From contig WEDG01000719.1 of the NCBI GenBank assembly GCA_017591395.1, positions 41,166 to 105,165 on the forward strand: 64,000 bases of DNA, written 5' to 3'. The notes below the pieces were generated by a model. It ran no database searches. It was given only the letters and a program-made list of their open reading frames with translations, and had not been told where the DNA came from. The stretch is from Schistocephalus solidus (taxonomy: Eukaryota > Platyhelminthes > Cestoda > Diphyllobothriidea > Diphyllobothriidae). Below are positions 46,601 to 55,694 of the stretch, one piece after another (the first letter of the stretch is position 1; each line of letters starts with the position of its first letter). Both the position numbers and the translations under genes were made by a program.

Positions 46601-49600
46601 TCTAATACTGGACGTCTATCGCTTCGACCTGGCTAATTATATTAGGTGTATATTTATTGCACGAAAAGCCAGTTTCCTCTCCCAAACATTCGAGAAGGAC
46701 AATCTCTTGTGCTTCAGGATCTCAGTTTCAAAACCGATCTCACCTTCCGTAGTGCAGCTGCAAATGCTATCGATATGTTTTCGTCGATTCTGTGTGGCGA
46801 ATTTAAACCCTGACTCTCTCTTATTTTACATTCCTCAGCTATAACGGAAATCGACTGCTTAATACGGTTGAGGCGTTTGATCCCATTGACAACACCTGGA
46901 CCCTCTATGAAGAAAACCGAATGCACCATGAACGCTGCGACACAGGAATGTGTGTTGTCCGCTTTCCTTCCCACTCTGAACAAAACAGCATCCCCTCTAC
47001 ATCCAACGCAATGTCTGGACCCTCACTCTCACGCCACACTGGTTCCTCCGCCACCCATTCCTATGCCCCGAGGCCGGCGCCTCTAGAGCAGAATCATCGC
47101 CCCGTTCGTCCCTCAGATACCACCGGCACGATGATGCCATCTGCCGCACCCCGAATGACAGCAGCCACCAGCACCGCGAATGGTCGTCTGCGATCAGCCT
47201 TTCGTCAGACGCCCACCGTGCCTATTCATCCCGTCGATCGTAGCGACGACTCTCAGACCCAGGTGCAAGTCGTGACACCTCTTTGTCAGAGCACCACCAC
47301 CATCGTCTCCGAGGCGCGTCCACTTCCGGGTTCTTCACAGGCAAGTGGCAGCGGTGATATTGCTGCTTCGCCGCTGCCGCCGCCACCTCCGTCCTCTGCC
47401 GGCCGCATGGCAGCTCCGCGCAGAACCATTCCGAGCGCTCATGCTGTCTCTCGGTTGATGTTTGAATCTCGCAGCGTGGGTGGCGGGCCCCCGGATGCCG
47501 TGCACTCTCTATACCATAGGCTGAGAATGCCGCCACCCCTGTTAAACATTAATGACGGCGGTAGCGCCGCTTCCCTTCTCGACCCGCCTTCGCGACTTCA
47601 ACGGCAACAACGTGGACGTCCGACGCGTTTTATGAGATTTTCCAATCACCCGGGCACCGCTGGACAGGAACAGGTAGTCCTAGAAGAGGAGCTTGAGGAG
47701 GAGGAGGCAGAAGAAGATGATGCTGGCACGGGGCAGGAGGACGACGTGGGACATGGGGGACCACAGTACCGCCCGCTCCCTGTTTTCACTGAACGTATTT
47801 TGGCAGACGACGTTGTCTCTTTACTGGATGGATCGGAAAACGGGTAAATTTATGCGTCTTTCCGCCCCTCCTGGCTATGTACATGAGAGACCAAAGGTAG
47901 GTACGCATTCACTGAACTCTTTAAAACCTCTCACAAGTAGACATGAGCACTGGCGAATCTAACACATGGTTTCACATAAATGCTAGCTTTTTGTACAGAT
48001 TTTCTTTCGGCGAGCTTGTTCCTCTGCACTTTTATTATTTTTAGATTTGCATTCTATACTCACCTAGTGGGGAACTACTTTTTAAAACGAATATTGTGAA
48101 TCACATAGTATTTCGGCCTTCAGCCATGTTGCAGCTTGCATATTCTCGAAAGATAAAAGAATGCATCCTTTCGACCGCTTTTTCCTAACTTCATTGCTCT
48201 ATAAGATGACATTTTCGCATCTGTTAGAAGAAATTAGTGTATAAGTAGGACCGAGCAAACTTTGGACAACTAAAATTTGATGGGACTAGGTTGAATTTTT
48301 TCGCCCAAAACTATAGTTCCAGATGCCCATTTCAAAGTATAAGTTGAGGGTGCAGCTAGACTTCTCTGAGAAGCCAGCCATTTTCGCCTGCGCCAAATGT
48401 CATTTCATATATTTAGGTCTAAAGCACAATCGCAATGGTACCCGAAGATAAGCGACTCGGAAATTAAGCAAAAATACTGCAACGTCGAGAGCTAATTTTG
48501 TGATCTAGCTTTTTATTATTTAGATCCAGGGTACCGTAAAAATCTTTAAAACAAACCGATTTTTTTCGCTTTTTTAAAATGAGGCCATGATACCGATTAA
48601 CCTGGAATATGGAACATCGTCTCCCCTTCACCCATGCACCTTGACATGTTAACTTTTTGATTAAGCAAATTAAAAAAATAAAATCGTTTTTTAAGTAGTA
48701 TCCACTTTTCATATATTAAATAATTGTAAAATTTGAATCTTATTTCCTGAAAATTTTGCTCTATAATTTTACGTATCGTACCCCTTTGTAAAAAATTGCA
48801 TCTCAATCATATTAGTCACTTGTGAGAAGTATTTTCGTTTTCGATATATCTACTACTTAATGTGTCTTGTAAAACAATCAGCGTTTCCCCTTTGATAAGA
48901 TTTTTTATCACACTCCATATGTGCTTTCCTATGAGTAATACAGGCTGTCTTGCGCTAAATTCCAGAAACTTGACCTATTTCCATGTCCTTACCCTAATCT
49001 CCCTGGAGTTCAATTTAAAACCACCTGTATTACGGAGGAGGTTCCTATTCCTGTGTATTTTGAAAAAACCTACGTTTTCCTTTTCACTAGGCTTTCAAAC
49101 TACGCTCCATTCATGTTCTGTAACCAGGAAATGTTACGAACAAAAATGGCACGCGGGAATGACCATTTCTGGTTTATTTAAAGTCCTCAGCCAGTCATGC
49201 CTCAGGCCGAGAGGTGGCCATTTTGCCCTCCCTTGTCTTTATTGGCAATACTGCCCGACTAAGGAACATCCCATTTTTAAGGCACTTTAATGACACCAAC
49301 GGCGCCGACGACGACTCCTTTTTGGCCGAGGCTTAGATGTTCAATTTTTTCCCCTTCGACTATACCGAAAGCATTTTGTGTTATAAACCGTGCTGATTAA
49401 GCTTTACTAACCCTTTACTTACACATAATGCCTGCTTACTTCTCACCAAACCTATTAACCAGGAAATTCGCCAGTTCCTTTCCCGGAAAGACAACTTCGT
49501 CCCTCATATTCTTTTGCGTCATGTTAATGTCCCTACCTGTTTGTAGGTACTCACTTGGCGCTCTTCGAGGACGTTCTGTCCGAGCTCTGCCCACGCGTTC

Positions 49601-52600
49601 TACTCTAGGGACGGCTAACCAACGCCTCTCTCGACACTCCACTAACAGTGCACCAGAGTACATCGCCCTGGACATTCACAACCCGCTGCGCGCTAGTTCC
49701 GACGCTGTTGGTCAAGTCTCTGACTTTGTTAGTGTTGTGTCAGCCGACAATGTCGTCTCCGCGCCCGCTGCCTCGCACACAGCTCTGACCTATGATGACC
49801 TCGATGGATCCGCTGTAGCAACTGCCTCAGTATCCGCCATCCCCTATTCTCCCACCGAGCGGCTGGACCAAACCCTCTCTGCATACACCTACTCGCCTAC
49901 CAATGTTTCCTCACGCCCGCCTATGGCCAAACTCTCAATCTCACCGAAACTGTTGACTTTTTGCTTGACGGTGATGCCGAGGAGGGCGTACACAACGAGC
50001 GACACTCTTGTCTGGCAGATCATGATGTCATAAGCCTGCCCCGGGAGTACAGCGAGTCGTATCTCGACCAAGCCCTGAGCAATGATATTTCCGCCACAGG
50101 CCTCTTTCTCGATGATGAAGAAGTGGAGGCGGGCTGTGAGGTAGAAGAGGACGACGATGACGGTGAAGAGGAGGAGGAAGAAGAAGAAGAAGTTGTTGAA
50201 TACGAGGAGGAGGAGGAAGAAGGAGATGCTGATCATAGGTGCACATTCGGAGGTGGACCAGGAGCAAGCAACTCAGAAGCCTACTCTGACGTCGCGGCTG
50301 CCTTCTCTTTTTGTCCTGGAAATGAGGCCTCACGTCTGGCCTACCTTCGTCTTGAGGAGGCCGGTGAGGCGAACGAGGAGCCACCGACAGTTTCAAAACC
50401 CTGTCAATTTGATAGAACGCACCGCTTGAGGGCTGACGTTGCGCCAGACACCGACCTGGCTGTCGATGCGCCGCCAAATTCACACACCGCCCACGGCTCT
50501 CTGGACGCTAGTACATCTTCCTCGCTCCTGCCGTCCCCGTCTTTTGGTGATACACAGATAGTCCCGCCGGAGGTATCCGTTGGGCCAAACTCCGCCTTCT
50601 CCGACATGCCTACGGCACCTGGGATGATGCACCAAACGCAGCCAGCCCTACTATCGGTTCAGGTAAGATAGAAGCGAGTACGTTAAATGGTTTCCCTACC
50701 AGCAGCCTACGCTATATTTTAGTGTCCCTGTCAGAAACCGATGTCAATCTATCTTACTTGACGAGCAATTTTGATCTTTTTCAAAGGGGTGTAAGGATCT
50801 AATGTGTAAGTCCTGTTAAACGGGAAGGATGATGATATTAGTTTTGCATGAAGGGAAACACGATCGCTGGAACGATAGCTTTATTAGCAGATGAACGAGG
50901 CAATTAGCGGTGGCTACAAAAGGCATTTAGAATACTCGAATTTCTCGGATAACTTTGTTTTATTACTCTAATGAGATACTGGAACGACCGCATGATATGA
51001 AACGTGCCAAGTAGGGGCGTGTAACCGGGTGGGAAACAGGAAATCCACGGCTTTTCGGTTAACGGAGGTTGTATTTGTTAACATGGTTCGTGGCAGGTAA
51101 ACTTGCTCCTAAGCCTAACGCTTTATCTAGCCCTATTCCATGACCAATCCTAACCTTAAACTTAACCTACCCCTTGAACATTTTATTAACCTCAGCCAGA
51201 AACGTAACCCTAATATACATTGCCTACCTAAATCAAGTAGGCAGGCGTGTTAGGTACTAAAAATTAAGGAACTACATATTATATCGTCGACCACAGTAAT
51301 TGTTTTTTGTTTCCAAGAATTGCATGGTTATCATTTCCGATGTTAGTGTTTTGGAATCTTCTCTGCTGTTGCGAAATCTACTGCAATCAAACTGTCTACT
51401 CTTCCTATTTAGTGAATTTCTAGAATGTCCCAATCTTCAAACTGAAAACGGTTGTTGAACACAAGTTTGAGTCAGTAAAATCGAAGAAGCAAGTCCCGGG
51501 AAGGAATCGCAAAGAAAACACGATCGCGGGAATAAGAGTTCTAGCGATCCTTCCCCGCGAAAAATTGCGAATGCTCTACTTAATATTTGTGGTGTGTGTA
51601 CGATAGAAATGACTTGGGTGGCTTTGAGCTATAGTTTCGGAGAACTGGTAATCTGCGTGCCTGTCAAAATTATCGGCTCCCACGCTTATCGCACGCGGTT
51701 GCATGTGGTGCGATGATGGCCGCAGTCGAGTTGCTAACACCTGGATTTCATCGTCCGTGTTAGCTCTTGGACACTTTGGCTCCCCGACACAGTCCCCGTG
51801 AACCGTGGCTATCCGAATTCTCTCCACATGACTAACTACTTTGCCCAGACAAAGTCTCACCAACGAGACTCCTTGTGCTTGGTGTTTGACTGAGGACCGG
51901 AAAACCACGACTCGATCAGTTTGTGGCTCACGCTATTGTCGCCTCTAGTGAAAACTTCGGCTTCATCCGACTTGAATGCGTGGCCGGGTCCCGTCGAATA
52001 GGCCGAGGCTAGAAAGCTGGCGTCATTCCTCCCGATTATGGATGCTGATGGATTCGAGTGAGAATCCGAAACTTCGGGCCAATGAAGCTCTTGTTCAAGC
52101 GATCGCGTCTGTTTCTTCGCGACTACTCCCTGGAACTTGCTTCTTCGCTTCTATTACTTTCCGGGGTCGTTCTTCGAGTCAATTACTGGGGTTTGGTACT
52201 TGTTTCTCGAGAAACGATCACTATTTATTGTTGAAGTCTATACAGACGGCAAAAATATGCCAGTAATAAGCATGAAATGGGAGCATAGTATATCGAATGC
52301 TCCATCGATTGCACCCCTAATGAGATTATAGGCCTCAGACCGGTGAACAAGTCGGTCTGGTATGCTTGTTGTGTAAGGATCTGGAAGTTGAAGTTGCTTA
52401 ACTTTCGAAACTCGAGTACTATCGGCAGTCATGGTAGTATTGGTCCGAGCTGTAGTTTGAACACGGAGATGTTCAACTGGGGACAATAAAATCCGGGACT
52501 TTAAGTCGAGTTACACAACCCCCGTCGACCCCTCTCTCCCCCCCCCCCCCCCCCACGGTCCGTACTTCGGATTATTGTTGACATATTGGCTATGGTGGTG

Positions 52601-54046
52601 AATTTAAGGATGGCTAACAGGGCCAATACAGGTCCTGAAAATGCGTTGGTGTCGTGGATAGCGTTGTTCCCGGGTAGTCTGCTCTTGCGTTCTTGCCATC
52701 ACTCCCTGGTCCCCTGTATAAGATTAGCTTCAAATGTTTCAGTTCGATTATTCATGCTAGCTGCCCACTTAAGTCGATTCTCTGCGACTGTTTCAGGAGT
52801 CTCCTCGTTGATTACGGATCATTTATGTGTTGTTCTGTTGTTTGTGCCCCAGCGATGTCACCACGGAAGAGTCGTCTTGGAAGATGCTCATCAGACAACC
52901 TCATGACGTGGTCATGTCATCGCGCAAGTCGATTTCAGGACCGGGATACCGGGCGTCTATCCGTCCATATCACCTTCAGCACATACGAAGGCAGAAGTTG
53001 TTTAAATGGTCAAGTCTCCTTTCCTGACACTGGTAGAGTCCAGATGTCTGCGCTATAGTGAAACCTAGTCAACTAAGTTATAATAATTATAGATATGACT
53101 TCACTCCGGAACCGGCAACGTCGCTACATTACTCCGCTTTTCATCTGTCTTCCGACCCCCACTTACTAAATTTAGCGTGGCTATCTTGTCCGTGAACAGC
53201 TAGTCCAGTGAAGATCATATTTAGAACAATGTGCTGCCAATTCCTGCCTTACATGCACTAGGGGAAACTCTTTGCCTTTATGAAAGCTGCCTTATGCGTT
53301 TTATTCAGTTTTTTTAACCTGACCAGCCCAAAAGGCTGTAAGGGTTGGTATAAAAGGCCTATTATCGGTGGATGCACATCCTCTCATTTTACTCCTTTTT
53401 AATGTCTTTTTAGAACTCTCTTTTACACTCAGTTGCCGCCAACAACCCTGCCAGCAGCGGGCTCTGGACTCAGCGCTCTCGTCGCTCCTCTAACAGCCAT
53501 CCAGTAGCTATCAGTACCACTGAGGATACATTAGAAAAACGATCAATCGCCGTAGGAGCCCGTTCCTCCCCATCACCACCCCCAAATTCTCCCCCTATCC
53601 CTCCATCGCAAGTCTTCAACACCGGTGATGGTGACGCCGACAGTGTTGTCAGTGCAGCCGATGCCTGTATCCGCTGTGAGCCTCAGACATCGGAGGATGC
53701 GTTGGTGGCTGCCGGTGGTTGCAATGGCCTGTGTGACCCCCATCTACTCCTCCTACCGGTGGCTCCTCCTCAGGCGTCAATTGATGGAACCCAGCCGGAT
53801 GCTCGTTCAGACGGTGAGGGTGAAGAGGGCGACGATTCCAGCAACGGTGTCAGTGCTGTTCTCCCGCTGGTCGATGGCCAGGCCGAGGAACCGCTCCCCC
53901 AACATCATCACCACCACCAACACTTGACGTCGCTTCGCGACCCGGTCGGTGAGGCGGCGGCAGCAGTTCCAAACCCCGAGTTCGAGCCAGCACATGTGAG
54001 AGAGCGGGAAATGGAAAATGAACTTGAAAATCAAACTCAGTTATGA
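37443..54046 (+). CDS. KLHL12: KLHL12-like BTB-BACK-kelch gene with long C-terminal extension (gene span, exons listed separately)
   Basis: Ten exons in agreeing phase encode BTB, BACK and six kelch repeats, followed by about 880 further residues that are Ser/Pro/acid-rich. The order and wording closely follow animal KLHL12: [59 protein letters not shown]12 recruits substrates to the CUL3-RBX1 ubiquitin ligase: SEC31 in COPII coat enlargement, and Dishevelled in Wnt signalling. Human KLHL12 is 568 residues and stops a few residues after kelch 6; this model reaches about 1,440. The start codon may be the Met at 37484 or lie in an unseen upstream exon. Confidence 0.9.
37694..38065 (+). CDS. KLHL12: KLHL12 exon b: BTB end, 3-box and BACK start
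   Basis: A TATGTAG acceptor and a GTAAGT donor bound 372 nt, phase 0 at both ends. It has [60 protein letters not shown] and [20 protein letters not shown]. The Asp-Phe-x-Tyr-Thr block and the following LLPAAxLLQ helix form the CUL3-binding face of BTB. The LG(I/V)RxFAE motif starts BACK. Confidence 0.95.
38066..40514. other. KLHL12 intron b
   Basis: 2.4-kb intron containing repeat A copy 4 (39181-39425). No other feature is recognised. The CT/ATCT-rich tract at 40440-40467 is short. Confidence 0.6.
39181..39425 (+). repeat. Dispersed repeat A, copy 4
   Basis: Carries CGCCTAGGGGCGGCTAGGGT, CAGCCACCTGCGCCCTCTCC, TCCGGTCTTCTTGACTCTGT, ACCGGGCTCAGGTGTGGGAG, AAATCACGCGCAAGTCCCCG and the terminal GACGGTTGAACTATCGTA. 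It is 5'-shortened compared with copy 1. Confidence 0.9.
40515..40664 (+). CDS. KLHL12: KLHL12 exon c: BACK domain
   Basis: 150 nt between CTGCTAG and GTAAGC, phase 0 at both ends. [40 protein letters not shown] and FLTDVVDSE match the (D/V)SEE.VF.AV..WV ... LP.LL...R.PL....L...V part of BACK, which sets the geometry between BTB-CUL3 and the kelch substrate site. Confidence 0.95.
40665..42954. other. KLHL12 intron c
   Basis: 2.3-kb intron with one SINE B copy (about 41452-41660). The antisense ORFs at 41888-42462 show no domain that I recognise. Confidence 0.5.
41452..41660 (+). repeat. tRNA-derived SINE B, 5'-truncated copy
   Basis: GACTGGCTGATGAGGGTTAATAAACCAGAAATAGTCATTCCAGTC.. then GTGGCTACTGGCGGGCTC, GAGTTCCGTCAACGATCGAT, TCAACGAATAAAT. 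It aligns with 60776-60965 (AGCTGATGACGGCTAATGAG, CTGGCCATTCCAGTCTTCCT, GAGTTCCATTAGCGAACGGT). Confidence 0.75.
42955..43176 (+). CDS. KLHL12: KLHL12 exon d: BACK end and kelch 1 start
   Basis: A pyrimidine-rich acceptor ending GAGCGTAG, 222 nt, phase 0 at both ends. It reads [40 protein letters not shown], then [32 protein letters not shown]. The [20 protein letters not shown] block is particularly diagnostic for KLHL12. The donor GTAGAT is weak, but the phase and the reading across to the next exon ([17 protein letters not shown]) fit. Confidence 0.93.
43177..43865. other. KLHL12 intron d
   Basis: 0.7-kb intron ending in a good pyrimidine tract (CTTGTCTTGTCTCTACAG). No other feature is recognised. 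Confidence 0.7.
43866..44058 (+). CDS. KLHL12: KLHL12 exon e: kelch 1 end and kelch 2
   Basis: 193 nt, phase 0 in, phase 1 out. [60 protein letters not shown]. It shows the kelch signature: Gly-Gly doublet, spaced Tyr/Arg and Trp, with the KLHL12-type insertion before Trp. Confidence 0.94.
44144..44342 (+). CDS. KLHL12: KLHL12 exon f: kelch 3 and 4
   Basis: 199 nt across a short 85-nt intron, phase 1 in and phase 2 out. [40 protein letters not shown] and [36 protein letters not shown] is near-identical to the vertebrate KLHL12 segment. Confidence 0.95.
44343..44802. other. KLHL12 intron f
   Basis: 460-bp intron. It holds the shared box TCCCTGGAATTTAGCGCAA (44534-44552), which belongs to a dispersed repeat. 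Confidence 0.7.
44803..45063 (+). CDS. KLHL12: KLHL12 exon g: kelch 4 end and kelch 5
   Basis: 261 nt, phase 2 at both ends, donor [46 protein letters not shown], then [44 protein letters not shown]. After the Gly-Gly of kelch 5, the loop [15 protein letters not shown] is longer than FDGTAHLSSVE-type loops. The MxxPRCYVGA string is again KLHL12-like. Confidence 0.95.
45371..46085. repeat. Complex inverted and direct repeat cluster
   Basis: The arm 45371-45470 (TTATTCTGCCCTCATTCAGT, CAATCATAACTCTAACCACA, ACCAGAAACAAAAACATACG, GGTCTACAGACGGT) is the reverse complement of 45936-46034. A further piece at 45555-45640 runs in the same sense as the right arm (GGGTTATGATGGGCTGAATGAAGGTAGAATAA). In addition, AAGCATTTTATCGAACTGAAGTT (45487) recurs as AAGCATTTCATCGAACCTAAGTT (45767). 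Confidence 0.7.
46395..46445 (-). repeat. SINE B fragment
   Basis: GGGCCATTTCTGGCTTATTAGCCGTCATCAGCCAGCC is the reverse complement of the SINE B core (GGCTGGCTGATGACGGCTAATAAGCCAGAAATGGCC). Confidence 0.75.
46839..47843 (+). CDS. KLHL12: KLHL12 exon h: kelch 6 and start of C-terminal extension
   Basis: A TTCCTCAG acceptor, 1005 nt, phase 2 at both ends. It opens with [38 protein letters not shown], which closes the propeller as in KLHL12 (ERCDAGVCVL-type). It then runs on about 305 residues without a stop: Ser/Thr/Pro/His-rich, poly-Pro [51 protein letters not shown], and the acidic [14 protein letters not shown]. The GTAAAT donor at 47844 lies inside a potential stop: the unspliced reading gives NG-stop at 47847, so intron retention would end the protein here. 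Confidence 0.88.
47844..49546. other. KLHL12 intron h
   Basis: 1.7-kb AT-rich intron. It includes an antisense SINE B fragment (about 49140-49205) and an antisense copy of the GGAATTTAGCGCAA box (48950-48965). An open frame of 142 codons at 48862-49290 runs across these repeats and is not considered real. Confidence 0.6.
49140..49205 (-). repeat. SINE B fragment
   Basis: GGGAATGACCATTTCTGGTTTATTTAAAGTCCTCAGCCAGTCATGCC is the reverse complement of a SINE B core like that at 41465-41510. Confidence 0.7.
49547..50662 (+). CDS. KLHL12: KLHL12 exon i: C-terminal extension, with apparent frameshift
   Basis: A TTTGTAG acceptor; the first G completes the codon left by exon h. It reads [57 protein letters not shown] and [20 protein letters not shown]. 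Near 49915-49935 the plausible reading moves to the -1 frame: [40 protein letters not shown], then a long Glu/Asp tract (about 50130-50230), and LLSVQ before the GTAAGA donor in phase 0. Without the shift the ORF stops at 50033. One missing base in CGCCCGCC, or a real break, are the options. Confidence 0.7.
52538..52554 (+). repeat. C homopolymer (17)
   Basis: Seventeen consecutive C preceded by CCTCTCT. Its length is prone to sequencing error. Confidence 0.95.
52590..53060 (-). pseudogene. LINE reverse-transcriptase tail relic
   Basis: Minus-strand readings in several frames resemble the post-RT part of the zinc-finger LINE family. [10 protein letters not shown] corresponds to the LNxFHLxCLR block, [10 protein letters not shown] to RWQDRIPDTEV, and [20 protein letters not shown] to VRM.DERLPKRLFYGDV. 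The frame is broken repeatedly, so this is a distant or old relative. Confidence 0.4.
53414..54046 (+). CDS. KLHL12: KLHL12 terminal exon j
   Basis: A CTTTTTAG acceptor, phase 0, and a 210-codon frame to the TGA at 54044-54046. It reads [59 protein letters not shown], a His run (QHHHHHQHL) and [20 protein letters not shown]. It is disordered-looking and acidic overall. The phase match with exon i and the clean frame support it as coding, but I recognise no domain and no homologue of the tail. Confidence 0.75.
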   Translation, partial: NSLLHSVAANNPASSGLWTQRSRRSSNSHPVAISTTEDTLEKRSIAVGARSSPSPPPNSPPIPPSQVFNTGDGDADSVVSAADACIRCEPQTSEDALVAAGGCNGLCDPHLLLLPVAPPQASIDGTQPDARSDGEGEEGDDSSNGVSAVLPLVDGQAEEPLPQHHHHHQHLTSLRDPVGEAAAAVPNPEFEPAHVREREMENELENQTQL

Positions 54047-54569
54047 GAACCGCACTTATCACTACCACTCTCCCTTCCCATCTCATTTCCCATTCTGTAA
54101 CCGTTGTACAGTCACGCAGCGGACTTGACCACCCTTGTATGTGTGTCCCCTATTAATCACCTGTACATATATGCGCCGTCTCCCTCATTTCCTGCGCGTC
54201 ATGTAGACGAATTTAGACGCTCAGCGCACACCGGAACCCGTCTCTTGTCTCCAGATGCACAATGAGCATGGTTTATCGAAGGGGCTTTGTGATGGACTTA
54301 CTTCATACACTGTTTTCTAGGCCCATCGTCCGGCATCGTTGCTTCAGTCATTATCTTCTCTTTTCCCCGTGATTTCTTTTATTTGGAAGTCCTTTTTAGA
54401 TTTGCAGAATAACCTACTCTGTTTCTTGCCCTCCCCCGTTTCGGTGTGTGTAAAGGGGCCCTTGTGCCCCTTAAACGGGTCACGTAGTAGATGCGTTGGA
54501 CCAACACGGGGGCCACATCAGGGCACGGCAAGCGATACTCAGGTTGCGCTGCCATAACAAATGCCGAAC
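54047..54569. other. KLHL12 3' flank
   Basis: Presumed 3' UTR and intergenic DNA. I see no AATAAA close to the stop. The nearest clear one is at about 55643, beyond repeat A copy 5. Confidence 0.4.
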
Positions 54570-54800
54570 ATGGGGTATGTGTGGTGGCACACCTAGGGGC
54601 GGCTAGGGTCCAGGCCTCGCCAGCCACCTGCGCCATCTCCCATCTCCGGTCTTCTTGACTCTGTCTTGAAACCGGGCATAGGTGGGGGAGGTGTGAGTGC
54701 GGTAGATGCAGCGCAAGTCCAATATCACTGTAAACTAAATCACGCCCAAGTCCCCGTACCTGCACCATCTCGTCGAAATCGACGGTCGAACTATCGTATA
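54570..54800 (+). repeat. Dispersed repeat A, copy 5
   Basis: GTGTGGTGGCACACCTAGGG, GCCAGCCACCTGCGCCATCT, TCCGGTCTTCTTGACTCTGT, ACCGGGCATAGGTGGGGGAG, AAATCACGCCCAAGTCCCCG and the tail GACGGTCGAACTATCGTA. Confidence 0.9.
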
Positions 54801-55690
54801 GGGCCCAGTGTATGAAGGATAAGCCCCCCACCTGGAGAGTGAGTGGTCGTTTGTAATAGCTAGTCAGCGTGCCACACAGCTTCTTTTTATTACCGTCTTA
54901 GCGTGACAGCTTTCGTCATCCCTTGCCTGCACAGAGAACTTAAGGCCATTAATAGGGCAGGTGACAGGTGATGTTTTCTGTTTCACAGAGGCCTCGCCAA
55001 ACGTTCCACAGGCCGCATAATTACCTCTCACAAACTTTTGGCAATGCAACCGAAGCTCGACACCTGTCGGCATTTCTAAATAGGCCTAATGAAAATAATT
55101 TTGGTAAGACACGTGCATGGGGCCTCCCCTGTATTACATCTGGTCTTGTGCTAGATTCCAGGGAGATTCGGGTTAGTTTTAGATAACGGGAATACGTTCC
55201 CTTTATTGACTTTAACACAGGATCCACAGTAATACCGGATGGGACGGGGGTTCCTATTATACTGTATAGGGAGAATTTTCAACATTCTAATAGTATGGGG
55301 AATTATAAATGTTATGTTAACGGAACTTTCTCCACCGCGTTGGACAACCTCGTTTATCAATGAGTGTATCACATGATACCTGTTATTCATTCGGAGTTTT
55401 TACGCTGTGATAAATATTTGCATTTTTACCGGTCTAAAAATAGGAGCACTAATTTGTGCCCAAACTATGGAGATTTTCATCACCTTAGCGTGCTTCATTT
55501 TTGTTTCAAACGACCAAACAATGCATTTGGAAGCCTACTATATGAAAACTTATTTGCAACTGATTTGGTCTCTTATCTCGTACATCTCTTCCTCTCTAAT
55601 CACCCACAACCGACTATATACCCGCCCGTGTATGTGTTTTCGAATAAATGCAAGGGGGTTTGTGCGCGTATGTGTGGTGGGTGTAGGCGG
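54801..55690. other. Intergenic, little recognised
   Basis: Contains one copy of the dispersed box (CTTGTGCTAGATTCCAGGGAGA, 55145-55166). No gene is recognised. Confidence 0.4.
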
Positions 55691-55694
55691 GCTA

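Larger units (their letters stand above)
45064..46838. other. KLHL12 intron g with several repeats
   Basis: 1.8-kb intron. It contains an inverted repeat pair (about 45371-45470 and 45936-46034), a TA tract with the shared tail (46310-46361) and an antisense SINE B fragment (about 46395-46445). Confidence 0.65.
50663..53413. other. KLHL12 intron i
   Basis: 2.75-kb intron containing a 17-base C run (52538-52554) and, antisense, a weak LINE RT-tail relic (52590-53060). Confidence 0.55.

Noticed and set aside
48862..49290. 142-codon ORF in KLHL12 intron h
   Set aside because: It runs over an antisense SINE B fragment and the dispersed box, and has no domain, splice context or coding bias.
50028..50483. 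Antisense Arg/Leu/Pro-rich ORF
   Set aside because: It is the shadow of the acidic Glu-rich tail of KLHL12 exon i.
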